NCBI GenBank assembly: GCA_018820925.1
Contig: JAHJNJ010000037.1
Location: 62,001-126,000, forward strand
DNA from: Gammaproteobacteria bacterium
GTDB lineage: Bacteria; Pseudomonadota; Gammaproteobacteria; Burkholderiales; Gallionellaceae
DNA length: 64,000 nucleotides
Direction of reading: 5' to 3'
Of this stretch, positions 1 to 10,221 are shown in pieces. The translations under genes were made by a program, and so were the position numbers. The stretch's first letter is position 1. The number at the start of each line of letters is the position of its first letter. A model generated the notes under the pieces. It did not search any database. It saw only the letters and a list, made by a program, of their open reading frames with translations, and was not told the origin of the DNA.

Positions 1-1705
<1,705 letters not shown>

Positions 1706-1721
1706 TCAATTAAGTATGGGT

Positions 1722-3668
1722 TCAAGCCGCCTGCTGGCTGGCAAACAGGGACAGCGCGCCACCGGCACGGATCATGGGAATATCTTCCTTCCCTTGTGCG
1801 AGCTTGAGCGGAATCTCTCCATCGCCTTTGACCACCAGTTTGAGGTTGCCGCTGTCCAGGCTGTCCATGTCCAGCGATACCTCTGCGCCCTGCTGGATAC
1901 GATCCAGATCGGCCGGGTTCTCGAAGGTCAGGCCAAGGATGCCGAAGTTGGCAAGGTTGGCGAGGTGGATGCGCTCGAAGCCCTTGGCCACGATGGCGCG
2001 AATGCCGAGGATGCGCGGGCACAGACCGGCGTGTTCGCGCGAACTGCCCATGCCGTAACCGTCACCGGCAACGATAAAGCCATGCTTGCCCGCATCGCGC
2101 ACTGCCGCAGCCCTGCTGCTGAAAGTTTTGTCCACTTGCACAAAAGTCGCCTGCTTTGCGTACTCATCCGCGTTGGAACGCAGCGACAGATACTTGCCGG
2201 CGGGCTGGATGTGGTCGGTGGTGATCTCGTTGCCCAGCTTGAGCAGGATTTCGCCGGACAGCTTGGAAGGCAACGGGTCCAGCGTCGGCAACGGCGCGAT
2301 GTCCGGGCCGTAAACCATATTCACCTTGGCTGCCTCTGCTGCTGGCAGAGGTGCGACGTAGGAATCCATATCGACAACGGGCGGGACCAGCTTGAAAGCG
2401 AGTTCCGCATTGCTGCCGAGCATGTCGCGCGGGTCGGTGATACAACCCATCACGGCGCTGGCTGCTGCGGTCGCCGGGCTGACCAGGTGCACGGAAGCGG
2501 TCTCGGTACCGGAACGGCCTTCGAAGTTGCGGTTGGCGGTGGACAGCATCACGCCTTTGCTGGCCGGGCTGAAGCCCTGGCCGATACAGGCGGAGCAGGC
2601 ATTTTCCATGACGCGCACACCGGCGGAGTAGAAGATCTCCAGGTAACCGGCTTGCGCCAGTTGACGCGCTATAGCTTGCGAACCGGGAGCGATGGCGGTG
2701 TCGACCTTGACCTTCTTGCCGCGCAGGATCTCGCCGACGCGTGCCAGATTCTCGTAGTTGGCGTTGGTGCAGCTGCCGATGAACACGGCGTCGATAGGCG
2801 CACCTGCGTGAGCCTTGACCGTATCCATGGATTTCAGGCGCGGATACATCGCGATAGTGGGTTGCAGATCGGACAGGTTGATCTCGACGGTGCGGGAATA
2901 TTTCGCGCCCGCATCAGCGACCAGCGGCTGGTAGTCCTTGCTGCGCTGGCGGCCATCAAGGTAAGCCTTGGTGATGTCGTCCGACGGGAAGATGGAGAAC
3001 GCGACGCCGCCTTCGGTGCCCATGTTGCAGATGGTGGCGCGGTCGGAAACGTTCAGGCTCTTCAGGCCGGGGCCGGTGTATTCCAGGCAAATACCTTTGT
3101 TACCCTTGATGCCGATGACCTTGAGCACGTTCAGGATCACGTCCTTGGCCAGCACGCCGGGATGCAGCGCGCCGGTGAGGTTGACCTGCACCACTTGCGG
3201 CATCTCGATCTTGTACGAGGTGCCTGCCATGGCGAAGGAGACGTCGGTACCACCCGCGCCCATCGCCAGCATGCCCATGCCGCCAGCGTTGGTGGTGTGC
3301 GAGTCGGAACCGATCACCGATTTGCCCGGCGCCGCAAAGTCCTGCAGGAACACGCTGTGGCAGATGCCGTTGCCGCAACGCGAGAAGTAGCAGCCGTATT
3401 TCTTGCTGAAGCTTTCCAGATAGTGATGGTCATCGCTGTCGATGTAGCCGACCTGCAGCGTCTTGTGGTCCACCACAATGACGGAAGTGGTCTTCACACG
3501 ATCCACGCCCATCTTCTCGAAGGCCAGCGCGGCAGCGGTGCCGGTGGCGTCCTGATAAAGCGTGTGGGTGAACTGGATTTCCAGCGGTTGCCCCGGTTCG
3601 GGCAGTTGCTTCAGGCCTCCGGCCGCGTTGGCCAGCAGGATTTTTTGTGCGACGTTGAGAGCGGTCAT
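1722..3668 (-). CDS. acn: Aconitate hydratase (648 aa, compact aconitase family)
   Basis: Isomerises citrate and isocitrate using a [4Fe-4S] cluster. Cluster ligands are visible as GSCTNAN (Cys300) and CSACIGQG (Cys358, Cys361); GSDSHTTNAGGMG (about 120-132) is the characteristic active-site block, and the C-terminal swivel domain contains GMGSSREHAG. At 648 residues it is shorter than AcnA or AcnB (about 870-900) and matches the compact mitochondrial-like/'putative aconitase' group. The ATG at 3668 is chosen over an upstream TTG because GAGGA lies 7-8 bases before it. It lies between the ATP-citrate lyase large subunit and isocitrate dehydrogenase, linking citrate to 2-oxoglutarate in the same locus. 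Confidence 0.95.
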   Translation of the reverse strand: MTALNVAQKILLANAAGGLKQLPEPGQPLEIQFTHTLYQDATGTAAALAFEKMGVDRVKTTSVIVVDHKTLQVGYIDSDDHHYLESFSKKYGCYFSRCGNGICHSVFLQDFAAPGKSVIGSDSHTTNAGGMGMLAMGAGGTDVSFAMAGTSYKIEMPQVVQVNLTGALHPGVLAKDVILNVLKVIGIKGNKGICLEYTGPGLKSLNVSDRATICNMGTEGGVAFSIFPSDDITKAYLDGRQRSKDYQPLVADAGAKYSRTVEINLSDLQPTIAMYPRLKSMDTVKAHAGAPIDAVFIGSCTNANYENLARVGEILRGKKVKVDTAIAPGSQAIARQLAQAGYLEIFYSAGVRVMENACSACIGQGFSPASKGVMLSTANRNFEGRSGTETASVHLVSPATAAASAVMGCITDPRDMLGSNAELAFKLVPPVVDMDSYVAPLPAAEAAKVNMVYGPDIAPLPTLDPLPSKLSGEILLKLGNEITTDHIQPAGKYLSLRSNADEYAKQATFVQVDKTFSSRAAAVRDAGKHGFIVAGDGYGMGSSREHAGLCPRILGIRAIVAKGFERIHLANLANFGILGLTFENPADLDRIQQGAEVSLDMDSLDSGNLKLVVKGDGEIPLKLAQGKEDIPMIRAGGALSLFASQQAA

Positions 3669-3929
3669 AATTAATATCCTCAAAAAAATTTTGACTATTG
3701 AATCAAATCGTAAAACCCGTCAGGCGCCAGTGTATCGCGAGTACATCGCTAAACCGGCGCAAGTTTAGAGCAAGCCAGACCCGAGTGCGACTTTCGCAGT
3801 CGCATCTGAATCTGCCTTCCCCGGTATTTGCTATTCCCTGAACTTGCCTGCTATCCGTTCGTGCCTATGGCTTGCCGGATGCGGCTTTCATGGTTATTGC
3901 AAAGAATCCCTTTATTGCCTTTATGAAAC

Positions 3930-4022
3930 TGTCACCCGTAGGATGGGTGGAGCATCGCGATACCCATCGTTTATCGATAACAAAACCGATGGGTATCGCT
4001 ACGCTCCACCCATCCTACGAGA
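3930..4022. mobile_element. MITE-like palindromic element with 11-bp flanking direct repeat
   Basis: The core 3937-4019 is a near-perfect inverted repeat beginning CGTAGGATGGGTGGAGC and ending with its complement. It is flanked on both sides by the identical 11-mer CTTTATGAAAC (3919-3929 and 4023-4033), which looks like a target-site duplication; the right copy includes the stop codon of aclA. A second copy of the palindrome is at 52290-52368. No ORF is inside, so any mobility would be in trans. It could also act as a hairpin in the aclA-acn intergenic RNA. The rest of the 356-bp gap between acn and aclA shows no gene. Confidence 0.75.
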
Positions 4023-4024
4023 CT

Positions 4025-6727
4025 TTATGAAACGTGGTTGCACTGCGAAGCAGGCGTCCGCGTATCCATGTTGCGTCCACGGTTGATATGGTCGTCGATC
4101 TCGCCCGCGCAGCCGGCCATGCGGCCGAACAGGAAGGCGGTGAACGCGGCCATCTCCATCAGGTTCTCGCTGAACTGGCCATTGCGGTAGCGCGGCCACA
4201 ACAGCTTGAGCAGCGAGGCGGCGATCACGGCGTCGATGTTCACGCAGAACACGTTCGCGGTCACGCCGTTGTCGTACAGCGACTGCACCAGCGTCTTGTA
4301 AAAGTCGTGGAACACGTTCTTCTCACCGCGCTCGGCGAACAGTTGGGAGATATAGACTTCGCGCGGATCGGTGTTGACCGGATGCCCCTTGAACACGGGG
4401 TGGTTCACGCCCGGGATGTTGCGCACACCGGTGCCCAGCGCCTTGCTGGTCTTCTTTTCCTTGTTGAAGGCGATGGCGAAGTCGGAGGTGATCTTCTTCA
4501 GGTCGATGCCGTGCTTGGCGTCGCCCGCATCGGCCAGCTTGGTGTCCTTGAAGTTCTCGATCAGGAACTGGATGCCCTCGTAACCGTTGCCGCCGTGGGC
4601 GAAACCGGTGTGGGTGAGGAAACCGATCATGCCCTTGTTGATCTGCACGCGCTCCGGCGACTCCGGACCGTCGGCGGACACCGCGCCCTTGCAGCCCTGC
4701 GCCGAGATGGTGCCGACACCGTTCGAGATGATGAGGCCGAGGATGACCTGCAGCGGGAACAGGCTGGCTGCGGTCGGACGTTCGCCCAGCAACGAGATAT
4801 AGGCCAGTTGCGTGACGGTCCAGGAATCCAGGATCTCCTGGTTGCCCACCCCGCAGAAGCTGTCAGCCGCGTGATGCTTGCTTTCGGTGGAGGCGCCGAT
4901 GATGACGCCGAACAGCTTGGCGTACCACGGGAAGTTGCGCACGGTCAGCTTGGAGATGCGCTTGCGTATCAGCGGCTCCCACGCGATGGTGGTGGTCAGC
5001 GCAGCCAGCACGGCATCGGCCGTGGGGTGGCCCTTGAGCGAGCGCAGATACTTGACGAACACCGACTTCGCACCGCGCTTGTCGAAGGCCTTGAGCATGG
5101 CTTCGGCCTTTGCATCGGCCTTGTCGCCGACCAGCGTAGCCAGTTGTTCGGCGGTGGCCGCAGCAGGATTGACCTTGGCTGCCTCGTCGTCGCCAGTCAA
5201 CAAACCCGAATGCGCGAAGATTTCCGTCAGGGAGTCGGCAGCATTGCGTGCCGCGTCCACGCGCTTCGGCCCGAGCAGTGCAACCGCCGCAGTGATCGCG
5301 GTGTTGGGTGCGTTGCCGGCTTCGCGCGAGGCTTCGGCCGCGGCCAGCGTGGCGTCATTGTGCAGGTTGATGTGCGCGGCCACAGCGAGGTTGAACAACG
5401 CATTGTCATTCTCGTCGTTGAGCTCGCGCGTGATGGACAGGCACAGGTTGGATTCCAGCGGCTGCTTGGAACAGTCGAGAATGGAGATGCCGTTGACCTT
5501 GGTCACCTGGGTCTTGGGATCCATGACCGAACTGCCCGAGCAATCCTTCATGGACTGGCGCGGGAAAATCGCGCCGACGTTTTTCATCAGCTCGGCAATC
5601 TGCACGTCGTAGGGCGCCAGTGCCTTGACCACCGGGATTTCCAGCGAAGGCGGCAGCTTGATGCCCTGGTTGTCGCCGAACCACGGCTTCAATTCCAGGT
5701 TGCCTTCCGGCGGGAAGTCCTTGTCCACGCCATTCAGCTTCATCACCTCGGTCAGTGCCAGCGGGATGTGGGCAATGTTGGTCACCACCGCGCCTTTTTT
5801 CGAGCACACGGGGTTTTCCGGGGTGAAGATATCCTTCACGCCGAACTTGTCCATGAACCACTGTTCCTTGGCGCGCGCGTCGTCGCCCGATCCGGCGATG
5901 GCACCGGCGTGGCCCACGGCACGGGTCAGGTTCGCCTTCCAGCGGCCGACCACACAGGCCACCACCGGCTTGTCGAATTCCACATGCTGCTCGTAGTAGC
6001 CGCCCGGCTCCGAGTACAGCACCGCTGCCTTGGTGCGCGAATCGTTGGACATGGCATAGGCGAATTCGGGGATGGCGAAATTGATGTACACGTCCTTGCC
6101 GCTGGAAATCAGCGTGGTCGTACCCCAGCCGCCGATGGACAGGTAGTTGGCAATCGTGGTGGTGAAGTTGCCGGAATTGGAAAACACCGCAACCGAGCCT
6201 TTGCGCAAAGTCTCTTCGGGCTTGTCGCCGCCCAGCGCGCCACCAATGCGCACATGATTCCAGGAATCCGCCACGCCCAGACAGTTGGCGCCGAAGATGT
6301 CCACGCCGCGCTGCTGGCCGAGGGCGCGTATTTCGCGTGAATCGTGCACGGCAGTTTTTTCGGTGAGGATGATGACCTTCTCCACATCGGGATTGATGCG
6401 GATCAGTTCGGCCACGCCGTCGCGTACGGCGGACGGCGGCAGGTACACGACGCCGACGTTGAACTTGTGCCCGGCTTCCAGGCCTTCGCGCACGTTGTTG
6501 TACACGGGAATGGGTCCGGCCGGTGTCTCCACAACCTGCCCGCGGCGGCCCGGCGAGGTGCCGAACACGATGTTGCCGCCGGAATAGGCGTGGCTGACCG
6601 GGGTCACGGAACGCGATTCGTTGCCGGTGATGTTCAGCACGCAGATACGGTCATCCTTGGTCGCAATATCGGCCAGCGACTTGATACCCACGTAATACTT
6701 AAATTTTTCGATACCAGGCTTTCTCAT
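4025..6727 (-). CDS. aclA: ATP-citrate lyase, large (alpha) subunit, extended 900-aa form
   Basis: With the small subunit it cleaves citrate + CoA + ATP to acetyl-CoA + oxaloacetate, the diagnostic reaction of the reductive TCA cycle. Residues 1 to about 330 resemble the succinyl-CoA synthetase alpha module: FSNSGNF (CoA ligase region) and AVGHAGA with the presumptive phospho-His at 273. Residues about 375-900 resemble citrate synthase/citryl-CoA lyase, with GVNHP (His776) and NIDAV (Asp832) in the positions of the catalytic His and Asp, and ISAQGCKGAVSADGPESPER. Classical Chlorobium AclA is about 610 residues, so about 290 are extra, mainly within the lyase module (about 380-700). An AGGTGA site precedes the ATG. 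A hairpin repeat separates it from aclB. A separate Ccs/Ccl system is unlikely because the modules are fused. Confidence 0.93.
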   Translation of the reverse strand: MRKPGIEKFKYYVGIKSLADIATKDDRICVLNITGNESRSVTPVSHAYSGGNIVFGTSPGRRGQVVETPAGPIPVYNNVREGLEAGHKFNVGVVYLPPSAVRDGVAELIRINPDVEKVIILTEKTAVHDSREIRALGQQRGVDIFGANCLGVADSWNHVRIGGALGGDKPEETLRKGSVAVFSNSGNFTTTIANYLSIGGWGTTTLISSGKDVYINFAIPEFAYAMSNDSRTKAAVLYSEPGGYYEQHVEFDKPVVACVVGRWKANLTRAVGHAGAIAGSGDDARAKEQWFMDKFGVKDIFTPENPVCSKKGAVVTNIAHIPLALTEVMKLNGVDKDFPPEGNLELKPWFGDNQGIKLPPSLEIPVVKALAPYDVQIAELMKNVGAIFPRQSMKDCSGSSVMDPKTQVTKVNGISILDCSKQPLESNLCLSITRELNDENDNALFNLAVAAHINLHNDATLAAAEASREAGNAPNTAITAAVALLGPKRVDAARNAADSLTEIFAHSGLLTGDDEAAKVNPAAATAEQLATLVGDKADAKAEAMLKAFDKRGAKSVFVKYLRSLKGHPTADAVLAALTTTIAWEPLIRKRISKLTVRNFPWYAKLFGVIIGASTESKHHAADSFCGVGNQEILDSWTVTQLAYISLLGERPTAASLFPLQVILGLIISNGVGTISAQGCKGAVSADGPESPERVQINKGMIGFLTHTGFAHGGNGYEGIQFLIENFKDTKLADAGDAKHGIDLKKITSDFAIAFNKEKKTSKALGTGVRNIPGVNHPVFKGHPVNTDPREVYISQLFAERGEKNVFHDFYKTLVQSLYDNGVTANVFCVNIDAVIAASLLKLLWPRYRNGQFSENLMEMAAFTAFLFGRMAGCAGEIDDHINRGRNMDTRTPASQCNHVS

Positions 6728-6755
6728 GGCTTGTCACCTTTGTTCATTGTTCGTT

Positions 6756-6838
6756 GTAGGGTGGGCACGCTTTTGTGCCCACGCTGACAGAGTTAAATTT
6801 TGGCTAACGCGTGGGCACAAAATACGTGCCCACCCTAC
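6756..6838. repeat. Palindromic intergenic repeat (GTAGGGTGGGCACG family), copy 1
   Basis: An 83-bp inverted repeat starts GTAGGGTGGGCACGC and ends with the complementary CGTGCCCACCCTAC. It nearly fills the 112-bp space between aclB and aclA, so transcripts joining the two ATP-citrate lyase subunits would carry a long hairpin. A second, longer family member lies at 40030-40174. No flanking duplication was seen. Confidence 0.85.
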
Positions 6839-6839
6839 C

Positions 6840-8120
6840 TTATGCATCAGGAGGCAGTCCCAGCACCTTCGCCACTTCGGCGCGGCCGCCTTCCTTCATC
6901 CAGCGATTCGCTTCCTGCGCGTAGTTCACCACGTCGGTCATCGCGGAATCGAAGCCGAAAATACGGTACGGGATGCGCAACGAATCGAGCACGTCCTTGA
7001 ACACACCCATGCCGCGTATCACCTGCGGGCCGCCGCGGCCGATCACCACGTACAGCGGCGTCGGACCGTGTTCGCTGTAGTAATCGCGCAAGGCGTCGGC
7101 CATGGCGCGGAAGGTGACGAAAATGTCGGTATTGTTGGCCTTGCCGCCGATCACGAACAGCACGTTGGTTTGCTTGAGGTAATACTTGAGGCATATGCGC
7201 ATCACGTCGTACATCTTCTCGTACGGCGGGTTGCCGCCGAAATCGGAAGAGATGATGGCGTCGTTGCCCAGCACCTCGGTGACCAGCGAGTTGGCGCCGC
7301 CGCCGAAGGTCGGCGCCAGGATGGTGCCCTTTTCGTTGATCACGTACACGTCGCTCTGGCCCTGGTAGGTGCGCAGCTCGTTGATCTCCTGTTCGAAGTC
7401 GTTGGCTTCGGTGACAAACAGGTCGACCGGCAGGTTCAGGCGGTTCACGCGCGGATCGTCGCGGTCGAAGCCGCATTTGAAGTCGCAAGCCACCGGGATC
7501 AGCGAACCGTTGCGGCCTTCCATCATGCGGATCGGGTTGAGTTCCAGCGTGGACATGCCGTAGTGGTGGAACAGGTCCCACAGCTTGGGCAGATGCTGCA
7601 CCAGCGGCGACACGATTTCCTTGGGCGCACCCAGGTCGGACAACGCATTGGAAATGACGAACGACTTGAGGCCGGTCAGCGGATCGAACGGCACTTCGAT
7701 GATCTGGGTTTTGTCCAGCTCTTCGATGTCCATGCCGCCGTGATGCGTGAGCGTCATCACCGGCGCACGGTAACGGGTGGAATCGGTCAGCGAAAAATAG
7801 ATTTCATGCTCGGCGGGGACGGCGCCTTCAAACGTCACGCCGCGCGATTTGTAGACCGCGTTGCCGGACTTGTGTTCGGCAAAATACAGGCGTTCTTTCT
7901 CGGCCAACGCGGTCTTCAGATCCTTGGCGCGCCCGAGCAAGCCGGACTTGCCCTTCTTGCCGACGCCCCCCTTGAAGATGGGTTTGACGAAAACCGAACC
8001 GCATTTCTCGATCAGGCTGTGTATCTCATGATCGCTGGCCTCCGGCCCGAGCACTTCGGAAACCGGAAAATCGACGATCTTGAGCAACGGCGCACCGTGT
8101 AGCATTCCACTGATATTCAT
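6840..8120 (-). CDS. aclB: ATP-citrate lyase, small (beta) subunit
   Basis: This 426-aa protein is the succinyl-CoA synthetase beta-like/ATP-grasp partner of AclA, responsible for ATP binding and phosphoryl transfer to the AclA histidine. Visible blocks include KPIFKGGVGKKGKSG near the N-terminus, STLELNPIRMMEGRNG (an ATP-grasp metal-site-like stretch), PTFGGGANS, SDFGGNPPYEKMY and VIGRGGPQVIRGMG. Its length is close to the roughly 400 residues of Chlorobium AclB, so the size increase of this enzyme is confined to AclA. GGAAGAG precedes the ATG. It is the first gene after the 250-bp gap following flxA and probably starts the aclB-aclA-acn-icd unit. Confidence 0.93.
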   Translation of the reverse strand: MNISGMLHGAPLLKIVDFPVSEVLGPEASDHEIHSLIEKCGSVFVKPIFKGGVGKKGKSGLLGRAKDLKTALAEKERLYFAEHKSGNAVYKSRGVTFEGAVPAEHEIYFSLTDSTRYRAPVMTLTHHGGMDIEELDKTQIIEVPFDPLTGLKSFVISNALSDLGAPKEIVSPLVQHLPKLWDLFHHYGMSTLELNPIRMMEGRNGSLIPVACDFKCGFDRDDPRVNRLNLPVDLFVTEANDFEQEINELRTYQGQSDVYVINEKGTILAPTFGGGANSLVTEVLGNDAIISSDFGGNPPYEKMYDVMRICLKYYLKQTNVLFVIGGKANNTDIFVTFRAMADALRDYYSEHGPTPLYVVIGRGGPQVIRGMGVFKDVLDSLRIPYRIFGFDSAMTDVVNYAQEANRWMKEGGRAEVAKVLGLPPDA

Positions 8121-8370
8121 AGTCCACTCTTCCCTTTTTAATCACATGCTGCTCGACTTATTAAAATACTTTTGTTTGCGACCCTGTCCCGACTAACCCT
8201 CAAACCGGTCACTTGAATTTCACCTGCCGCACCAGAAATTCCTCACAGCTACCGGCTGTCATCGCCGAAAAACCCCCAGATTTACTAGGGTAAAATACAC
8301 GTGTTTATAGAACCCTTGCGGTCGGTTCCGGACTGGAAACTTGCGCGCAGGTTCGTTTTTGTTCGGCTAA
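8121..8370. other. Gap between flxA and aclB, possible acl promoter region
   Basis: The only sizeable gene-free gap in the minus-strand series apart from the repeat-bearing ones. It contains a near-palindrome AACTTGCGCGCAGGTT (8338-8353, one mismatch per arm) and ACACGTGT (8298-8305). No convincing -35/-10 pair is claimed. Its size suggests a second promoter for aclB-aclA-acn-icd. Confidence 0.35.
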
Positions 8371-9195
8371 TTAATATTCTTCAGGCAATTCCTTGAGCTC
8401 GGCCCAGGAATAAACCGGCCCCTTGGTACAAACGTAATCCTTGCCGACGTTGCAGCGGCCGCATTTACCCACACCGCATTTCATCTTGTTCTCAATCGTC
8501 GTGTAAATCTGTTCATCCTTGAATCCGAGCTTGGCCAGATTCTGGATCACAAACTTGATCATGATCGGCGGACCGCAAGTGATGGCGATCGTGTTATCGG
8601 GCGAAGGTTTCTTGTCCAGCACATTGGCGGGAACGAAACCGCAGAATTCCTTCCAGCCCGGTTCCGTCTTGTCCACGGAAAGCTGGATATCCGCTTCCCC
8701 GCGCATCCGCTCCAGATCCGCCTTGTACATGAGGTCGCTGGGAGAACGCGCGCCGTAAAACACGGAAATGTTCTTGAAATTGGCGCGCTGCGATAATGCA
8801 GTCGTGATCACCGGCCAGATCGGCGCCAGGCCGACGCCGCCGCCGATGAACACCAGATTCTTGCCGCGCCAGTCGTCGATGGGGAAGCTGTTGCCGTAAG
8901 GTCCGCGAATGCCGATGACCTCGCCCACTTCCAGTTCGTGGAAAGCGGCACTCACGCGTCCCACGCGCATGATGCTGAACTGTTTGTATTCCTTGATCAG
9001 CGGCGACGAGGCGATGGAAATCATCATTTCGCCGCGGCCGAACAGCGACAGCATGGCGCATTGACCGCAGGTGTGTTCGAAACCGCCGCCGTCGACCGGC
9101 TCCACGCGGAAGGTCTTGATGGCGCGTTCGCCGCCGATCTCTTCCTTGATGTGTGTGATGCGGGCCAGTTCTGGCAGGTAAATGTTATCCGACAT
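8371..9195 (-). CDS. flxA: FlxA-like FAD/NAD(P)-binding oxidoreductase with C-terminal [2Fe-2S] site
   Basis: 274-aa member of the ferredoxin-NADP reductase/dihydroorotate dehydrogenase electron-transfer subunit family. An N-terminal FAD barrel is followed by an NAD(P)-binding domain (VFIGGGVGLAPIWPV) and a C-terminal cysteine block MKCGVGKCGRCNVGKDYVC typical of the [2Fe-2S] site. In Flx-Hdr complexes such a subunit exchanges electrons with NAD(P)H. The ATG at 9195 overlaps the end of flxB; an in-frame ATG at 9219 is possible. It is the last gene of the 14-gene operon. AsrB-like and hydrogenase-gamma-like proteins share this fold, so the name rests partly on the adjacent flxBCD-hdrA genes. 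Confidence 0.85.
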   Translation of the reverse strand: MSDNIYLPELARITHIKEEIGGERAIKTFRVEPVDGGGFEHTCGQCAMLSLFGRGEMMISIASSPLIKEYKQFSIMRVGRVSAAFHELEVGEVIGIRGPYGNSFPIDDWRGKNLVFIGGGVGLAPIWPVITTALSQRANFKNISVFYGARSPSDLMYKADLERMRGEADIQLSVDKTEPGWKEFCGFVPANVLDKKPSPDNTIAITCGPPIMIKFVIQNLAKLGFKDEQIYTTIENKMKCGVGKCGRCNVGKDYVCTKGPVYSWAELKELPEEY

Positions 9196-10219
9196 GTTCG
9201 GTGACCTTATTGACGACATTGACGATATCCACTCCCACCGAACACTCCGTGATACAGCGTCCGCAACCGGTGCATTGCGGCATCCCGAAGTTCTCGTGGA
9301 AATACTGGAATTTGTGGTTCACACGCTGGCGCAACCGGGCACCCTGGTTCTCGCGCGGGTTGTGGCCGGAAGTGTGCATGGTGAAATCGGGGAACTGGCA
9401 ATTGTCCCAGGTGCGCACGCGGTTGCCCTTGATCGGCGACGATCCCGTGGATTCGTCGTTGATATCGAAGCAGTGGCAGGTCGGACACAGGAAGGTACAG
9501 GCGCCGCAACCGATGCAGGCACGCGCCAGTTCTTCCCATAACGGGGAATTGAAACTCGCCTTCAATTTGCCCGGAACGGCATCGAGATTGTTGATGGCGC
9601 GTTGCGGCTGGGCAACTGCGTCCGCGTGGGTTTTCTGCAATAGTTTCCGGTCGTCGGCACTCGGTTCGCCGAATACCTTGCCGCCGGCACTCATCAGCGC
9701 CTTGCCGGTTTCGGTGACTGCCGCCACAAAGTAGCGGTCGCCCAAGTCGGTCATCAGCACATCCATGCCCTCGGAAGAAACCGGCGAGCCGCCCACCGAT
9801 TTGCAGAAACAATTGATGCCCTGCGGCTTGTTGCAGGCCAATCCGACATAAGCCACATTGCTGCGCCGACTCAGATAAAAGTTGTCCTGGATATTGTCGC
9901 TGAACACTTTATCCATGCGCACGGCGCCCGCGCCGTCGCAGGGACGTACGCCGAACACGGCATGACGCACCGCTTTCGGCTGGATTGGCGTCAGCTTTGG
10001 CGGTTCGCCCTTGATCTGCTCGAACGAGAAAAACACTTCGCGCTGCGGAAAGGAAAATCCCTTGGGCGGCTGCACGGTGTTGCTGTGCTCGAGCTGGACT
10101 GTGCCGTTGACGGACTGGTATGACCAGATGTCGTCTTCCATTATTGGCGCGGAAACCTGGTAGTCGCTCAATGCGGCGACCCAGTCGTCCAGTTTGTTTT
10201 TGGCTAGAATCTTTTCCAT
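9185..10219 (-). CDS. flxB: FlxB-like 4Fe-4S dicluster protein
   Basis: 344-aa protein of the anaerobic sulfite reductase A/hydrogenase beta type. Its C-terminal half has two ferredoxin motifs, CIGCGACTFLCPTCHC and CTGCGRCITECSVG; the N-terminal part contains FGVRPCDGAGAVRMD and NCFCKSVGG. It probably relays electrons between the FlxA flavoprotein and FlxC/FlxD or HdrA. The start at 10219 lies 2 bp after the flxC stop and has AGGT upstream; longer upstream reading is antisense-free but lacks family similarity. Translationally coupled to flxC and overlapping flxA. No membrane segment is seen, so the complex should be cytoplasmic. Confidence 0.85.
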   Translation of the reverse strand: MEKILAKNKLDDWVAALSDYQVSAPIMEDDIWSYQSVNGTVQLEHSNTVQPPKGFSFPQREVFFSFEQIKGEPPKLTPIQPKAVRHAVFGVRPCDGAGAVRMDKVFSDNIQDNFYLSRRSNVAYVGLACNKPQGINCFCKSVGGSPVSSEGMDVLMTDLGDRYFVAAVTETGKALMSAGGKVFGEPSADDRKLLQKTHADAVAQPQRAINNLDAVPGKLKASFNSPLWEELARACIGCGACTFLCPTCHCFDINDESTGSSPIKGNRVRTWDNCQFPDFTMHTSGHNPRENQGARLRQRVNHKFQYFHENFGMPQCTGCGRCITECSVGVDIVNVVNKVTEHVG

Positions 10220-10221
10220 GA

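Noticed and set aside
4034-6340. 768-codon open frame on the plus strand opposite aclA
   Set aside because: Antisense to a clearly recognised gene; high-GC codon bias keeps the opposite frame open. No family-like blocks.
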